Assembly: GCA_964019055.1 (NCBI GenBank)
Contig: OZ025209.1
Span: 14,669,867 to 14,733,866 of the forward strand
DNA: 64,000 nt
Reading direction: 5' to 3'
DNA from: Anthopleura xanthogrammica
Lineage: Eukaryota > Cnidaria > Anthozoa > Actiniaria > Actiniidae
Both the position numbers and the translations under genes were made by a program. Positions 31,482 to 43,500 of the stretch are shown piece by piece (position 1 is the first letter of the stretch; every line of letters starts with the position of its first letter). The notes beneath the pieces are model-generated. The model was given only the letters and a program-made list of their open reading frames with translations. It was not told the origin of the DNA and made no database searches.

Positions 31482-34400
31482 ATGAAGGTTCTCTTCCTTC
31501 TCATCTGCGTCACTTTGTTGGTGTTCCTTCCTACCGTGGAATCCCGCAGATCGAAAGCCATAGCTAAACTCAAAGCAGCTATTGATAGACTATCTGCAAA
31601 GCTTGCTAGAGGCACCGAATCAACCAGGAAAATTGTCAGCGCTTTGGCCCGTCAGATGATGCTACAGCAACTATTCGTAGAGGAAAGAATAAGATCCGAG
31701 GGATATTCTGGAGTCAAGCAAATCCGACTCTCTCGAGAAGGAACTCGTAACTACTACGGTCAGTCTCATACCAGTTCAGAAAGTGTCCTTGCCATCCATG
31801 ACCATTCGAACAATGGTCGTCTTGTTGGCATGGGAGAGTTTGTTGGAGTCCTGAACGGGGTAGAGTTCCGTACAAGACACAATGACTATCGCTTGTACAT
31901 GCCTCACAGAACCAGCAAGAAGTTACACGCAACTGAGAACATTCCTTTCCCAGACGTTCCACCAGAGGTTACAAACAAGAGGAATATCAGTGAGCAAGTT
32001 AAAGAAATGCGAGAATGGTTCAAAGCTTGGAAGTATCAGAACCACACCGTAAGAGACTATCGCAAGTACTTCAAACCTGTGCTGTGCTATCTCGAGGGAG
32101 CTTGGACAACAGCATCAGAAGGCAAGATCGATGAACCGTTCGAAAGTGACAGGCATTTTGTAGATGCATCAAGCTGGTTTGACCTGCAAGAGAAAGTTCG
32201 ATTCACGTCCTATACTGGACGAAAAGATAACTTGGAGAACTTCTCGTTCCTTCCCACAACAATTATGAATGTCACGGAAGATGGTATTCCTCAATTTGCC
32301 CAGTGGAACTATCGCATCCTTTGCCATCCACTCAGCAGAGATCTTCCTCTGAATCGATTACGAGTAGTTGATGAAGTTGGATCTCGATTGTCTGCAAAAA
32401 GAACCTACGAAGAGCACTCAAAGTCAAGGAGCGCACGTTTCCAGGTCAATCCCTTTGATGAAGACACTTGGAGCGACAAAGAAAATAGAAATCATTATGG
32501 CTTGCTAGATGAACTGATGGGTGAGGTATGTATATTGTATCCTTCCCTCCTCGTGGATGAAGAGTCTGGTGAAATCCCTGGCCCGAAATTCAATTTGGCC
32601 TTTGGAATCCGGGTTTTTAGTTCCAAGTCAACTGATCAATGTTTTCTTTTTCTTCAAAGATTCCAGGAAAAGACAACTACCAAGGGAATCTCACTGACGA
32701 AGCTTTCGATTTGCCAGCATTATCTCTGGCACCTGGAAAACAAGGCTCCAAGTTGAGAGCTGATAGATACCATCGCTGGTTCAAAGCTGCCAAAGCAGAC
32801 GCAATGGGAGTATCCACACGACATCGGGGATTCTCCGACGAAAACCTCTTCACGGCCATGACTACCCAGCCAAGAATCCCTGGCATGGACCTCACTAGGT
32901 GCAAACGGAGAAAATGCAAAACGCTGAACCAAAAGTGGTCCTACGCTATTCCACTTGAAATTATCTATCTGACACCCCTGAGCAAGTGGAATCCTTATGA
33001 TATAGAGTACAAAGGATCCGGAAGCTCGACAGAAGGAAAAACCGTTACAGCTGGTGGTAGAAATGGTGCTGATAACCTCAACAAAGCTTACAACGGAACA
33101 AACCATAGATTGTTTTACCAAACACCAGTCGAGTTCTTCTCGGGTAATGAGGTTGGTTCAGGTGCAGCTGATACCACGAGAAATTCTGTTGGAGTTTTGG
33201 ACAAGAAAGGTAAGATCTTTAGGAACTATACCTCAAGAAAAAACCTTCAAATTTTATTGATACCCTAAAACAACCTGCTCTGGGCTGATCAAGGTCAGGG
33301 CACGGTTAGTTCACAGATCGAATTGGAATTTAGCTTGTTAGGATCTGAAACATTTAGATAAAAAAGTTTCTCTTGACTTCATAGATTTGAAAAATATCTG
33401 GATTTTGTACTAGTTGAAAGTTTCTTTACTAAATGGGAAACCTTTGATTCATATATGGTCCAATACCTATGCTCTCCATTGAAATAATTGCTTTTTAACG
33501 TGCTTTTTTTTGCAGGTAACTTAGTCCTCTGTAAAGCAACTGGACCACGAATAATCTTGCCCTTTATAGATGGAGTCGGCAGTATGCGTCAACGTTACCC
33601 GATCATGCCCGTACATGGAGAAGGAAGTGCTGTATGGAAGGAATTGGAGGCAATGAAGGACGTGATCCTCGAATCCCAATCAAACGGGTACATCTTAAGA
33701 GAACCCTTAACTGCGGGTGGCCAAATACCTAAGCCACCGAGAAAAGACATCAAATTTCAAGTGAAGAGATCCCTTAAGACACCCCCAAGGGGTCATCATC
33801 ATGAGATTACCCTCGCTGCTGATCAGGTGAGAGAGAAATACGTAATACATACAGTTTTTTCGTACAGTTTTTAAGCACTTAAACCCAAGAAGGAGCGCAA
33901 GCAATAAATCCCTAGAAACTTGCCTAAAGCCGATGTTACACGAGTCGATTTGCAACGACGATATTTCGCGCAACGCTGCGAAAAATTCGTCATTTTGAGT
34001 TGCGAGGTTCTGACTTCAGATCAGAAACTCGCAACGTGTTGCCTGAAGTAGAACTTACTCTAAGAATCGTTTTATCTGGCATTACACGTTATGATGGTAT
34101 AAACCTTTCACGCAACGGCGTATCGCGAAAACTGAAAAAATCGTCGTTGCAAATCGTCTCGTGTGACATCGGCTTAATACACTTGCACCTCCTGCAACGA
34201 AACTTCGCCCAACACTTAGTGCTAGAACGTTTGCGTGCGCCACTCTTGTACAATAGAATTCTTTGGCAGCTACTATTAGGAATATTACATAAATCATTGC
34301 CTACTTTTAAGGAACTTCTGAAGACATATTTCTATGGAAAAGCCTTTAACTAGAATATTATTATATATTATATATTATTTTTATTATTTATTATTTTTAT

Positions 34401-34767
34401 GTTATTATATTTGGACTATTCTGTATTAATTCTTTTTGTAATATCAGTGCATATGAATTCAATGTTAATCTTCGCTTTATAAGTGTAATTACTATTACAC
34501 CCTTAGTCCACACATCACGCATAATAATGGCGACAAAAACTCTTTTGGTCTGTTTTCTAGGTTGATTTCGTAAAGGACGGTGGAACTCAGGAAGTCACAA
34601 CAACAACAGTGGCCGGTCACGAACACACGATGTCAGTCAAGGCATACCAAAAAAGTGATACCAAAGAATGGGTGTTCTATATAAAGAAGTGTGATGCCAG
34701 TGACCGCGAACGGAAAATGTGCTGGAATCAGCATCCCAGAGTCTTGGTCCAGATGCCGGATCAGTAA
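31482..34767 (+). CDS. Secreted glycoprotein of unknown family, 703 aa
   Basis: Four exons: 31482-32525, 32660-33209, 33516-33826, 34561-34767 (TAA), GT-AG, exact frame. I do not recognise a family. It opens with a clear signal peptide (MKVLFLLICVTLLVFLPTVES) followed by a basic region (RRSKAIAKLKAAID). No transmembrane segment or GPI-type tail is visible, so it should be secreted. Several N-glycosylation sequons occur (NIS, NHT, NFS, NVT, NGT). There are about seven scattered cysteines, including a basic CKRRKC pair in exon 2 and two near the C-terminus. A GHHHE motif sits in exon 3. The protein is rich in Arg, Lys, Trp and Tyr and does not look repetitive. The start has good context (agaaaATGaag) directly after an acceptor-like 'tttttttcttttcaaag', so an untranslated 5' exon upstream of the TCAG tract is possible. 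A poly(A) signal is at 34842. Confidence 0.85.
33258..33345. repeat. Family E fragment (intron 2 of the secreted-protein gene)
   Basis: It contains 'gggctgatcaaggtcagggc' and 'cacagatcgaattggaattt', the unit that is tandemly expanded at 25238-25540. Confidence 0.75.
33928..34175. repeat. Inverted-repeat element in intron 3 of the secreted-protein gene
   Basis: About 248 bp. Ends are 'agccgatgttacacgagtcg' and the near reverse complement ('tcgtgtgacatcggct'). The arms continue with 'atttgcaacgacga' / 'tcgtcgttgcaaat'. It is related in style to family C (ttgca-rich). Confidence 0.8.
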
Positions 34768-34841
34768 AGTTGATGCTCAATAGAAGCGAATTCAGAGCAG
34801 AGCTAAGTTTGGGTTGTTTTTCGAGTATATTTGTAATTCGT

Positions 34842-34847
34842 AATAAA
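34842..34847 (+). promoter_or_regulatory. Possible poly(A) signal of the secreted-protein gene
   Basis: AATAAA 75 bp after the stop codon; a second AATAAA follows near 34884. Confidence 0.5.
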
Positions 34848-35073
34848 CGTAAACACATATTTTAAGGGATGTAATAGAAAACAAATAAAAGCATTGAAAA
34901 AGCACTGTCGATGGAAAACGATAATGAACTCGTTAGCTGGATTGATGGGTGCATGAATGTATTGTCCAAGGTGTTAAAAAAGGTCACCTTGTGGAATATT
35001 TCCAAAGAAATCCCAATCGTTAGTCTCCGATTCACTACCGATCAAAAACCGATCAATCAGCGATCACTACACC

Positions 35074-35128
35074 TCTCCAAGACTCTCCAAGACTCTCCAA
35101 GACTCCCCAAGACTCTACAAGACTCTCA
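35074..35128. repeat. Short tandem repeat (ctccaagact)
   Basis: Five or so imperfect copies of a 10-bp unit 'ctccaagact'. Confidence 0.8.
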
Positions 35129-35342
35129 ACTCGAGAGACGAGCAACGTACGATCAATACCGACCAGTCCTCCCGATCGCCTCTCAGGTTTTTGACGAGGA
35201 ATTAGAAAATGTAATATATTCGTGAAAATATGGTCAACCTTGGTCAACCTGTTTAGATAAAAACACAGGTAGTCCAATACACAAGAGAAAAAATAACAAA
35301 AACGTAGGAAAGAAAAAAATTTAATTAATTAAAAAATGAAAT

Positions 35343-35495
35343 ATGGAAAAGCGAGAATGGAAAACGAGAAAGAAAAGTCGAAAATTCAAGAAGAAGTCAC
35401 ACGTAATTCTGATTGTAATAATTGCCCTTTCCCTGGCCTTAATTTTTACTTTAAAAACGTTAAATCCAGTGTTAACGACATCACAACTAGAATAA
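35343..35495 (+). CDS. Small open frame, 50 aa, basic N-terminus plus one hydrophobic helix
   Basis: ATG to TAA with no recognised family. The first 22 residues are strongly basic (MEKREWKTRKKSRKFKKK). They are followed by a hydrophobic stretch of about 17 residues (VILIVIIALSLALIFTL) and a short polar tail. This is the topology of a type II membrane anchor, like the N-terminus of the aminopeptidase that starts 330 bp downstream. It may be a small membrane protein, a remnant or alternative anchor exon, or chance. No evidence of expression can be seen from the sequence. Confidence 0.25.
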   Translation: MEKREWKTRKKSRKFKKKSHVILIVIIALSLALIFTLKTLNPVLTTSQLE

Positions 35496-35823
35496 ATACA
35501 ATCATTAAAGATTGATGTGACCTAACGATCCGTTCAATACCAGTATCCAATGGGAAAACAATTTTGGTCTCGATTTTGAAAATCAACAGGTGCCACATTC
35601 GTCTCGTCAGATGCTAATCAAATTCTACGGCTGAAATAATCTATATAACTGGGGAAAAAGTGACAGAGTTTATGAGAAATACTTATAAAAAATAATTCAG
35701 TTATTGGAGTATCAAGTTTCGTGACAAGACAGAGGTGATAAGCAAAGCAGAGAGGAGGAATTCGTTTATCTAACGTTTGCCTAGATTTCTCCTTGAGTGT
35801 CGTCGTGTAAAACGTTTTCTAAC

Positions 35824-37490
35824 ATGGCGAATCAAAAAGGAAAAAGCATTTGCAATCAACGATGGTTTTTTATTTCAGTAGTCCTTGTGATAGCCATTGG
35901 AGGAATGACTTTATTCGTCTGTACCGCCGTGAGATCTAGCTCCCAAAAGGACGTCTCTCTGTACAAGAGAGCAGCTCTTTACATCAAGGAAAATGTCCAG
36001 TCAACATTTCAGTCTTCAATCAAGAGCATCAAAAATACTTTCAATCGAGAAGGAAGATCTGTGAAGGTGAACGAATTCCCTTACAAAAAAATTCGTCTGC
36101 CTAAAGATATTCTTCCTTCGACATACAAGCTTTACCTGCGACCAGATTTGTCTTCAACATTCGACTATAATGGCCGTGTTGCCATCGACATCTCATGTGT
36201 CAAAGCTACCCGATATGTTATCTTACATCACAAGAAATTGGACATTAAGGAATATCAGCTTCTGGATTCATCACAGAAGGAGGTCAAAGTATTGCGAATG
36301 TTGCAGAATGAAAAAAATGAGCAATTTTTGTTGGAAACTCAAGATGATCTTGTGGCCGGGGAAAATTACACGGTAAAGTTGACGTTCACTGGGAATTTAT
36401 CGAACAAAATGGCAGGATTTTATAGAAGCTCGTACAAGACTAAAAATGGCGAAACAAGGTTAGTAAATCAAAAAACTGCGCAAATGACCTCCTTTCTTAC
36501 AGATCCAATACACCTTTTCGGCTTGGGGGTAATGTTTTCCCATTTCAGACCACATGTCATTCCCTAGAGTATCATTTCTTTGATTAACGGTTGTACATGA
36601 GAAGACACATGAATATGGATACAACTCAAACAAAGAATCTTATTCTCAAGAAAATGCCACGTAAGAAATAAAATTCAAGACTCTGCCTTGCAAAATGAGC
36701 ACAGAAAGGCAACTGTGACCGTGTCATTGCTGTGCCGTGTATGAAACCATTCGACATTCGTTGCACCGTGTCCGCGCCACGCCATAACCGTGCCGTGTGC
36801 CGTGACTTTTCACACTCATACGGAATCTGCTCTAGTTATCAGTGTTGCTGGTGTTGCCATTTTTCTTTTTCACTCTTGTCCACTTATTGTCCTCGACCTC
36901 TAAAAGAATGTCAAACCGTGTACGGTTCGAATGCCCATGTAAATTACTGACTCACTACCTTATATAAAAAAACATAATTTACAAAAAACATTTATTTTCG
37001 ATACATATATTTTTTACTAGATATTTAGCAACAACACAGTTCGAGTCAACAGACGCAAGAGCCGCATTCCCTTGTTTCGATGAGCCTGACTTTAAAGCCG
37101 TCTTCCACGTAACCATGGCTCACAAGAAGAACCTCAGGGCTATATCGAACATGCCGATTAAGCATCGAAGAAAAATCGCAGACGACTTTGTAGAAAGTAG
37201 TTTCCAGCCCAGTGTTAAGATGAGTACATATCTGGTAGCGTTCATCGTGTCCGATTTTGGATTCACTTCTATTAAAACGAAAAGAGGAACCAAGGTTGGT
37301 ATTGGACGCATTATTTCCTGTATAAAGAACTATCATGAGCGTATATGTCCTAGTCCTACTTGTCCTTGCCTTTGCCCTTGTCCTTGTCGAGTCTTGTCGT
37401 TGTGGTTGTCGATTCTTGTCGTTGTCGTTGTCGTTGTCGAGTCTTGTCGTTGTCATTGTCGTTGTCGAGTCTTGTCGTTGTCGAGTCTTT

Positions 37491-37533
<43 letters not shown>

Positions 37534-40500
37534 ACTTGTCCTTATCCTTCTTTTCCTCAGTATAGTCAAACTTATCGTTTCAATCCTAGGTTCGTGTATG
37601 GGCCTCCAAAGACAACATGCCGCATACGAATTTATCATTAAGTGTGGCTGAAAACGTACTGTCGTACTACGAAAAGTTTTTCGACATTCCCTATCCTCTT
37701 CCAAAGATCGGTAAGAAAACAAAATTCAAAAAAACAAAGGCTTCATTATAGACATGAGAAGACCTTCTCTAAACTAAAGTGTATGTATGGTCCAGGTTAA
37801 ATGACCTATCTTTTTATTCAATTTTCTAGACTTGGTAGCCGTGCCTGATTTTGCGGCTGGTGCTATGGAGAACTGGGGCCTAATGACCTTCAGAGAGAAT
37901 TACCTACTGAGTAACCAGGCCTCGGCTAGCGCGGCAGACCAACAAGACGTTGCTTTAGTGGTGTCCCATGAACTTGCTCATCAGGTACAAATTAGTAGAC
38001 TATGGACAGTTTTATCGATACCCTGGAACAACCTCTGGGTATTTCAGTCAGGGCACGGAAAAATCACAGATCGAATTGGAATTTAGTGTGTTAGGTTTTG
38101 CGGAGGGAGGAAAACTGGAGAACATAGAGAAAACCCTAGAATCAAGGGAGAGACTTAACGAACTCTACTCACATGTGATGCCAAGTCCAGAAACCGAACC
38201 CAAGAGTCCTATCGATCGATTCCAACTAATACCCAAATAGAAAAAACCTACTAATGGTCTATCACCAATCGAGCCCTGTGATTGGCTGAGCAACTAGGGG
38301 TCTATTAGTGATAGACCTCTAGTAGCGAAAAGCGCCGGTTTTGAAAACCAAAAAAAATATATTTAAAGCAAAATCCAAAACTTTTTGCATCCTTTTATTG
38401 GACCGATTAGTAGGTTTTTACTAAAACAATTAGACCTCTCGCCCTCATGGCCTACGAGTCAATAGCCCGTAGACCATTCGGACTCGAGGGCTAATTGTTA
38501 AATAGCTCTAAAATGGGAACTGAAAATCTATATGGCGAGCAAATAAAAATGTTTATTCAGGAAATTTAATTAAGGCATCTTTCTAAAACTTTGTCCATTG
38601 AATTTTAAATTTTCATTTACTACTGAGTTCTGAGTTTGAAAGCATCAAATATTTAAGCAAAATCAATACTAGAAACTCGAGCAATAAATTAAAGTTAACC
38701 AAATAAAGTTGGTAATTATTATGGTATGTTTTTTTCCAGTGGTTTGGTAATCTCGTGACCATGAAATGGTGGAATGATTTATGGTTAAACGAAGGATTTG
38801 CTAACTATGTAGAGTACATTGGTGCAAATCACTTCGCCAAGGAATGGAAAGTGGTAAGACAATCGTTTTCAACTTATTTTTTGTTGTCACTGCACAAATA
38901 GGGCTGAATAATAAAAATCAAAGCTTAGCTCGAAATCACCGATAATTGATGTGTTTGTATTTTTTCTCTAGCTTGAACAGTTTGTAATTGATACCCATCA
39001 GACTGCCCTCCAAGTGGACAGTATGCAAGAGACTCATCCCATCTCTGTACCAGTAACTCACCCAAGCGAAATTACCGAGATATTTGACGCCATATCTTAT
39101 AATAAGGTATTGCTCCTCCTTGCAGCACGTCGGAATGCAGCTCAATTTGGAGGACAAAACAATAGGTTTCCAATTCTCAGGAGATTAAAATTCTTTTGTT
39201 TTGACCTCCAAATTGAGCTGCTTTGAAGTCACGTGAAAGGGGTCTCTAGCCCTCGAAATTATTTGAAATGGAAAAAATTTGACGCTCAAACTAGAGAGGT
39301 CTGAAGATTCTGCATGTAACAGAGAAATTCCAATGTCCCCTTCTAAAATTATATTGTTTGTCCCACTAATGGTTGCCATGGAATCCCTCATACGACATCA
39401 GAACTTATAGCTCTTGATCCCTTCTGCTGATAAAGTTTTCCCTCAGTTAATCTGTGTAGCATGGGACTTACCTATAGCTATTTAATCTTCAGGGATCTTC
39501 TGTGATTCGCATGTTGAGAGATTTCCTAGGAGACAAGGCGTTCAAAAAAGGGTTGACGGTAAGTATTAAATAACATATCAAATTCCCCCATATCGAATTG
39601 TCGTTTGCACGCTCAACAACTCTATATTCATAATTGGGAATATTACCTTATTCAAAAGTGAACGTAGATAATTTTTGGTGGTTTTTCTGCCATTTAAAGC
39701 TGTAAAATTTGAATGAAAACTTGCAAACAGCGATGAAATATTTCAAACTGTGCACCATCTTGAATTTAGCAAGGTAACCTTGCATTTGACAAAGGGAGCC
39801 CAAAAAGTGTAAAACCAAAGGGATTGAACAAAAGGGATTTTTCAAAGATGCTTTGATCTCATCGAGAGAAAATTGTTATTTTGGTTTTCAGAATTATTTA
39901 AAAAAACACAGATATGGCAATGCAGAGGCAGATGATCTGTGGACGGCGCTCAGTACTGTAAGTTCTGTATTGATAATAATTCTAACATATAGGAAGAGAG
40001 GATGGATGGAAGAAAGGGAGAATGGAAGGAAGAAAAAATGTCAAGAATGTGTAGCCAAATCTACTTGCCATATAAGGTTATCGTCAGCCCAACGATTTTC
40101 TATCCTGTTCCCTAGGTAACCAAAGGTCTCGACGTCAAAAGTATCATGGACACTTGGATCAAGCAAGAAGGTTTTCCAGTTATTGATATCAAGGATACAT
40201 ACCAACAGAAAAGAGGAGGAGCCATTTCTAAGATAGCAACACAGAACAGGTTCTTCAGAGATATTAACCCTTCGGATAAACGATACAATGACAAAGCAAA
40301 AGGGTAAGTGTAGTTAGAGTCATCCCAAATAAGGGCCCAAGGGACTGTAAGAAACTGAAGATCTAGATCTTCGTGAAAATAAATCTTTAAGTCATATTGT
40401 AATAAACTAATAAACTAGAAGTGGTTGCACAGCGTGATAGATTATCTGCCTTCCCTGAAACAACCTCTTGGCAGGGCACGGCCAGCTCACAGCTAGAATT

Positions 40501-43500
40501 GTAATTTTGTAATTTTGCGGAGAGAGGAACTGAACCGCGGAAAACCCGGAGAAAAACCTTTGGAATCAAGGAACAGACCTAACAAAATTTACTCACATGT
40601 GATGCCAAGTCTAGGAATCAAACCGAGACCTTAGAAGGGGAAGTATACTACCACTGCACTTTTTCTACCCTGACTATCAAAACTAGACTAAAGGCTCATT
40701 AATATGACATAATCAGCGAATAAATGCGCCAGGGAATTAACAAAAGGCTGCCTATGAATCGATGATGCATGATGGTGTTTACACTTATTAGAAACCATCT
40801 TGCGTAAACACCACATCTCTATTAATGGGCCCACCTCAATCAGTATTTTATTCTTTGTCTTTCAGTTTTTCCTGGATCGTGCCTCTTACCTACATCACGG
40901 GAGATGCTCCAGACAAACCCGTTACCGTCTGGATGAACAAAACCTCAGGTAAAGGCGCGGAAATACTAGCAACAAAATCGTGCCAATTTTCGCGCGACAT
41001 TGTTGCATTGCAAGTTGCAGAGTGAATGTTGATCGTATTACCACCCCCGTGCAACAGCGTTTTTGTTGCGCGACTTTGTTGCACGAAGAAGCAGTTCTTT
41101 CTAGTGACTACTCTCTACAACTCTCTGCGTGGGGTGGTAATACGAGCAATGTTATTTTCTCTGAAACTAACAAAGCAAGAGGTCTGTATTTTAATGCTAT
41201 GTCTGTTGTTTGTTGTCTTCAGCACCCCTCCACGTATCGTCTGGAGGTCAGTGGATCAAGGCTAACGTAGGACAGATGGGATACTATCGAGTAAACTATG
41301 ACCAGGCCAACTGGGAGAAGCTGATCAAACAACTGAATGACAATCACTTGGTGAGTTATGGACCAAATCAGCTCCTTGGATTGTCAGGGATGGATGTTTT
41401 CCCTTTTCAGACCACGTGTCATTCCCTAGAGTATCATTTCTTTGTTTAATGGTTGCGCATAAGAAGACACATGAATATGGATACAACACAAACAAAGAAT
41501 CTTATTCTCCAGAGAATGACAAGTGGTCTGAAATGGCTATATAAGCCTTACATGGTATAGTATGGTTATAAGGTTCGCAAGTTTTGGAACCAGATTGCGC
41601 ACTTGTAGTTGTACACAAAAGCACGGCTTGAGTTGTCTAATCGAAAATTCAATTTTTCCCTCAATCGATCAGGTGCTCCAACAAACTGACAGAAGTGGTT
41701 TACTTGACGATTCGTTTAACCTCGCAAGGTAGGAAATACCTCACTATTAGTTGCACTCATCGGCTCACAAAACATCTGATAAATGAAGTAAAGTTCAATG
41801 AAACGTGACGGCCACATTGTCCAAGAGAATTTTTTTTATGGTGACAAGGAAGTTTTCCCCGCCACTCAAATGTTAGATCTATTGCTATGGCAACAATGCG
41901 CATCTTAGCGCCAATGTGATCTTTACTTTCTGTCACCATAACGTAGTACCACCGATGGACAAAGGCGCGGATAAACGATGCAATATTACGCGCAATATTA
42001 GTAGGATCTTTTTCTAGTTCAGCAGCATTGCGTGCACCAAACTCCATCGTTTGACATGGCTCGCTACATCGATTGCCTAAAACATTGCGCGCAATGTTGC
42101 ACCATGTATTTGTAGCTCAAGGAGTCTTTTTCAACGCATTCGATAAGTGAAAAGTTAATCGTCTCACGCGCGTCCAATAACAGCAGTGAATAAAAGTATT
42201 GTTTGTTTTCTGTTGTTACCAGAGGAGGCTATCTCGACTTGAAAACTGCTCTGGAATTAACATCTTACCTCAACAAGGAGAAAGACTATATTCCTTGGTC
42301 AACAGCACTGTCCAACCTTGGTTTCATTGGGTCTCAGCTGAGTATGAAGCCTGCTTATTCACAATACAATGTAAGCTTCCCTGTTATTTATACTGCATGC
42401 ATGCATATGTGTCAACATCAAGCTAAAGATATACGTATTAGCTTGAAGAAACAATTCTAAGCACGAAACATCTTAATACTTATTTTTAGCAATTATTCAC
42501 CGAAGTCGAGGTGATTATCGGTGAATATTGACCGAGTCGCGAAAAATAAATCGATATATTTCTAAAATGTAGATATTTTTTGTATTTTGAAAGAGGCTCG
42601 TACCAACAAACGAATCGCGCGCAAGGTGATTATAGAAAGATACTTCGTAATTCTCAACCAATCAGCGCGCGCGATATTCTATAATCACCTGGGTAATGAT
42701 ACTAAACGCATATATTGTTGACGAGCTAAAGTGTATTGGTATGGATTTTTTGTCTTTAGAAATACATAAGAGCCAAGGTCAAACCACTGGAAGAGTATGT
42801 CGGATGGGAAAACAACGGGGATAGCCTTAAAAAGTAAGTCTTGATTAGCGAAGCAAGGGAACCTTTTCGTTGTAGTTGCATCACATTTAAATACTGTCCT
42901 CAGTAATTTGTCCCAGTGTAAACACGGCCTAAATTACTAAAACCGCCATACGGACAGTACTTAACGGAAGTGACGCACAGTCCCACGAACCAATCAAAAG
43001 TACGCGCAATACTGTAGCATCCGGTAGACATCATTGACGTCACTTCCGTTTCTCGTTTCTTCTAGGTACCTTCGCAGTAGTGTGTTGTCGTCTTTAGCCA
43101 GCCATGGAGATACAAGCACCACTAATACTTGTATAGCAGAATTCCAAAAATGGATGCAAGATGACGAGTAAGTATTTTCAAGAGGTCTTTGCATTTATCT
43201 GCTGCAGGGTTCTATCTCGCTTCAAAAAAAAAAATTTCAAATGGAAAAAAGTTTCCATAGTAAAGTTTCATACTAAAAACTAGGGGTTTCTTGATCAATG
43301 AAAATTCTTATTCGATTGTTCGACACAGGTTCAACATTGCAGCCCATATTCGTAGTTTTGTTTATCATACGGCAATCAAATATGGAGGCGAAAAGGAATG
43401 GGAATTCTTATGGAACAAATACGAAAAATCCATCGACTCGACCGAAAAGTCACGAATGTTGTATGCTTTAAGTGGCACACGAGAGGTGTCTCTACAAGCA

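Larger units (their letters stand above)
34768..35823. other. Spacer between secreted-protein gene and aminopeptidase 2
   Basis: It holds a possible poly(A) signal (34842), a short tandem repeat (35074-35128), a small open frame (35343-35495) and presumably the promoter of aminopeptidase 2. No TATA box can be named with confidence. Confidence 0.5.

Noticed and set aside
30318..31567. Two long plus-strand frames made of Ser-Val-Ser-Gln repeats leading toward the secreted gene
   Set aside because: They are the TCAG microsatellite. One stops at 31442; the other is out of phase with the real ATG at 31482.
37115..37651. Single 178-codon frame running through aminopeptidase-2 exon 2 and beyond
   Set aside because: Only the part up to 37294 is exon; the Val/Ser/Cys-rich rest is the TTGTCG repeat in the intron.
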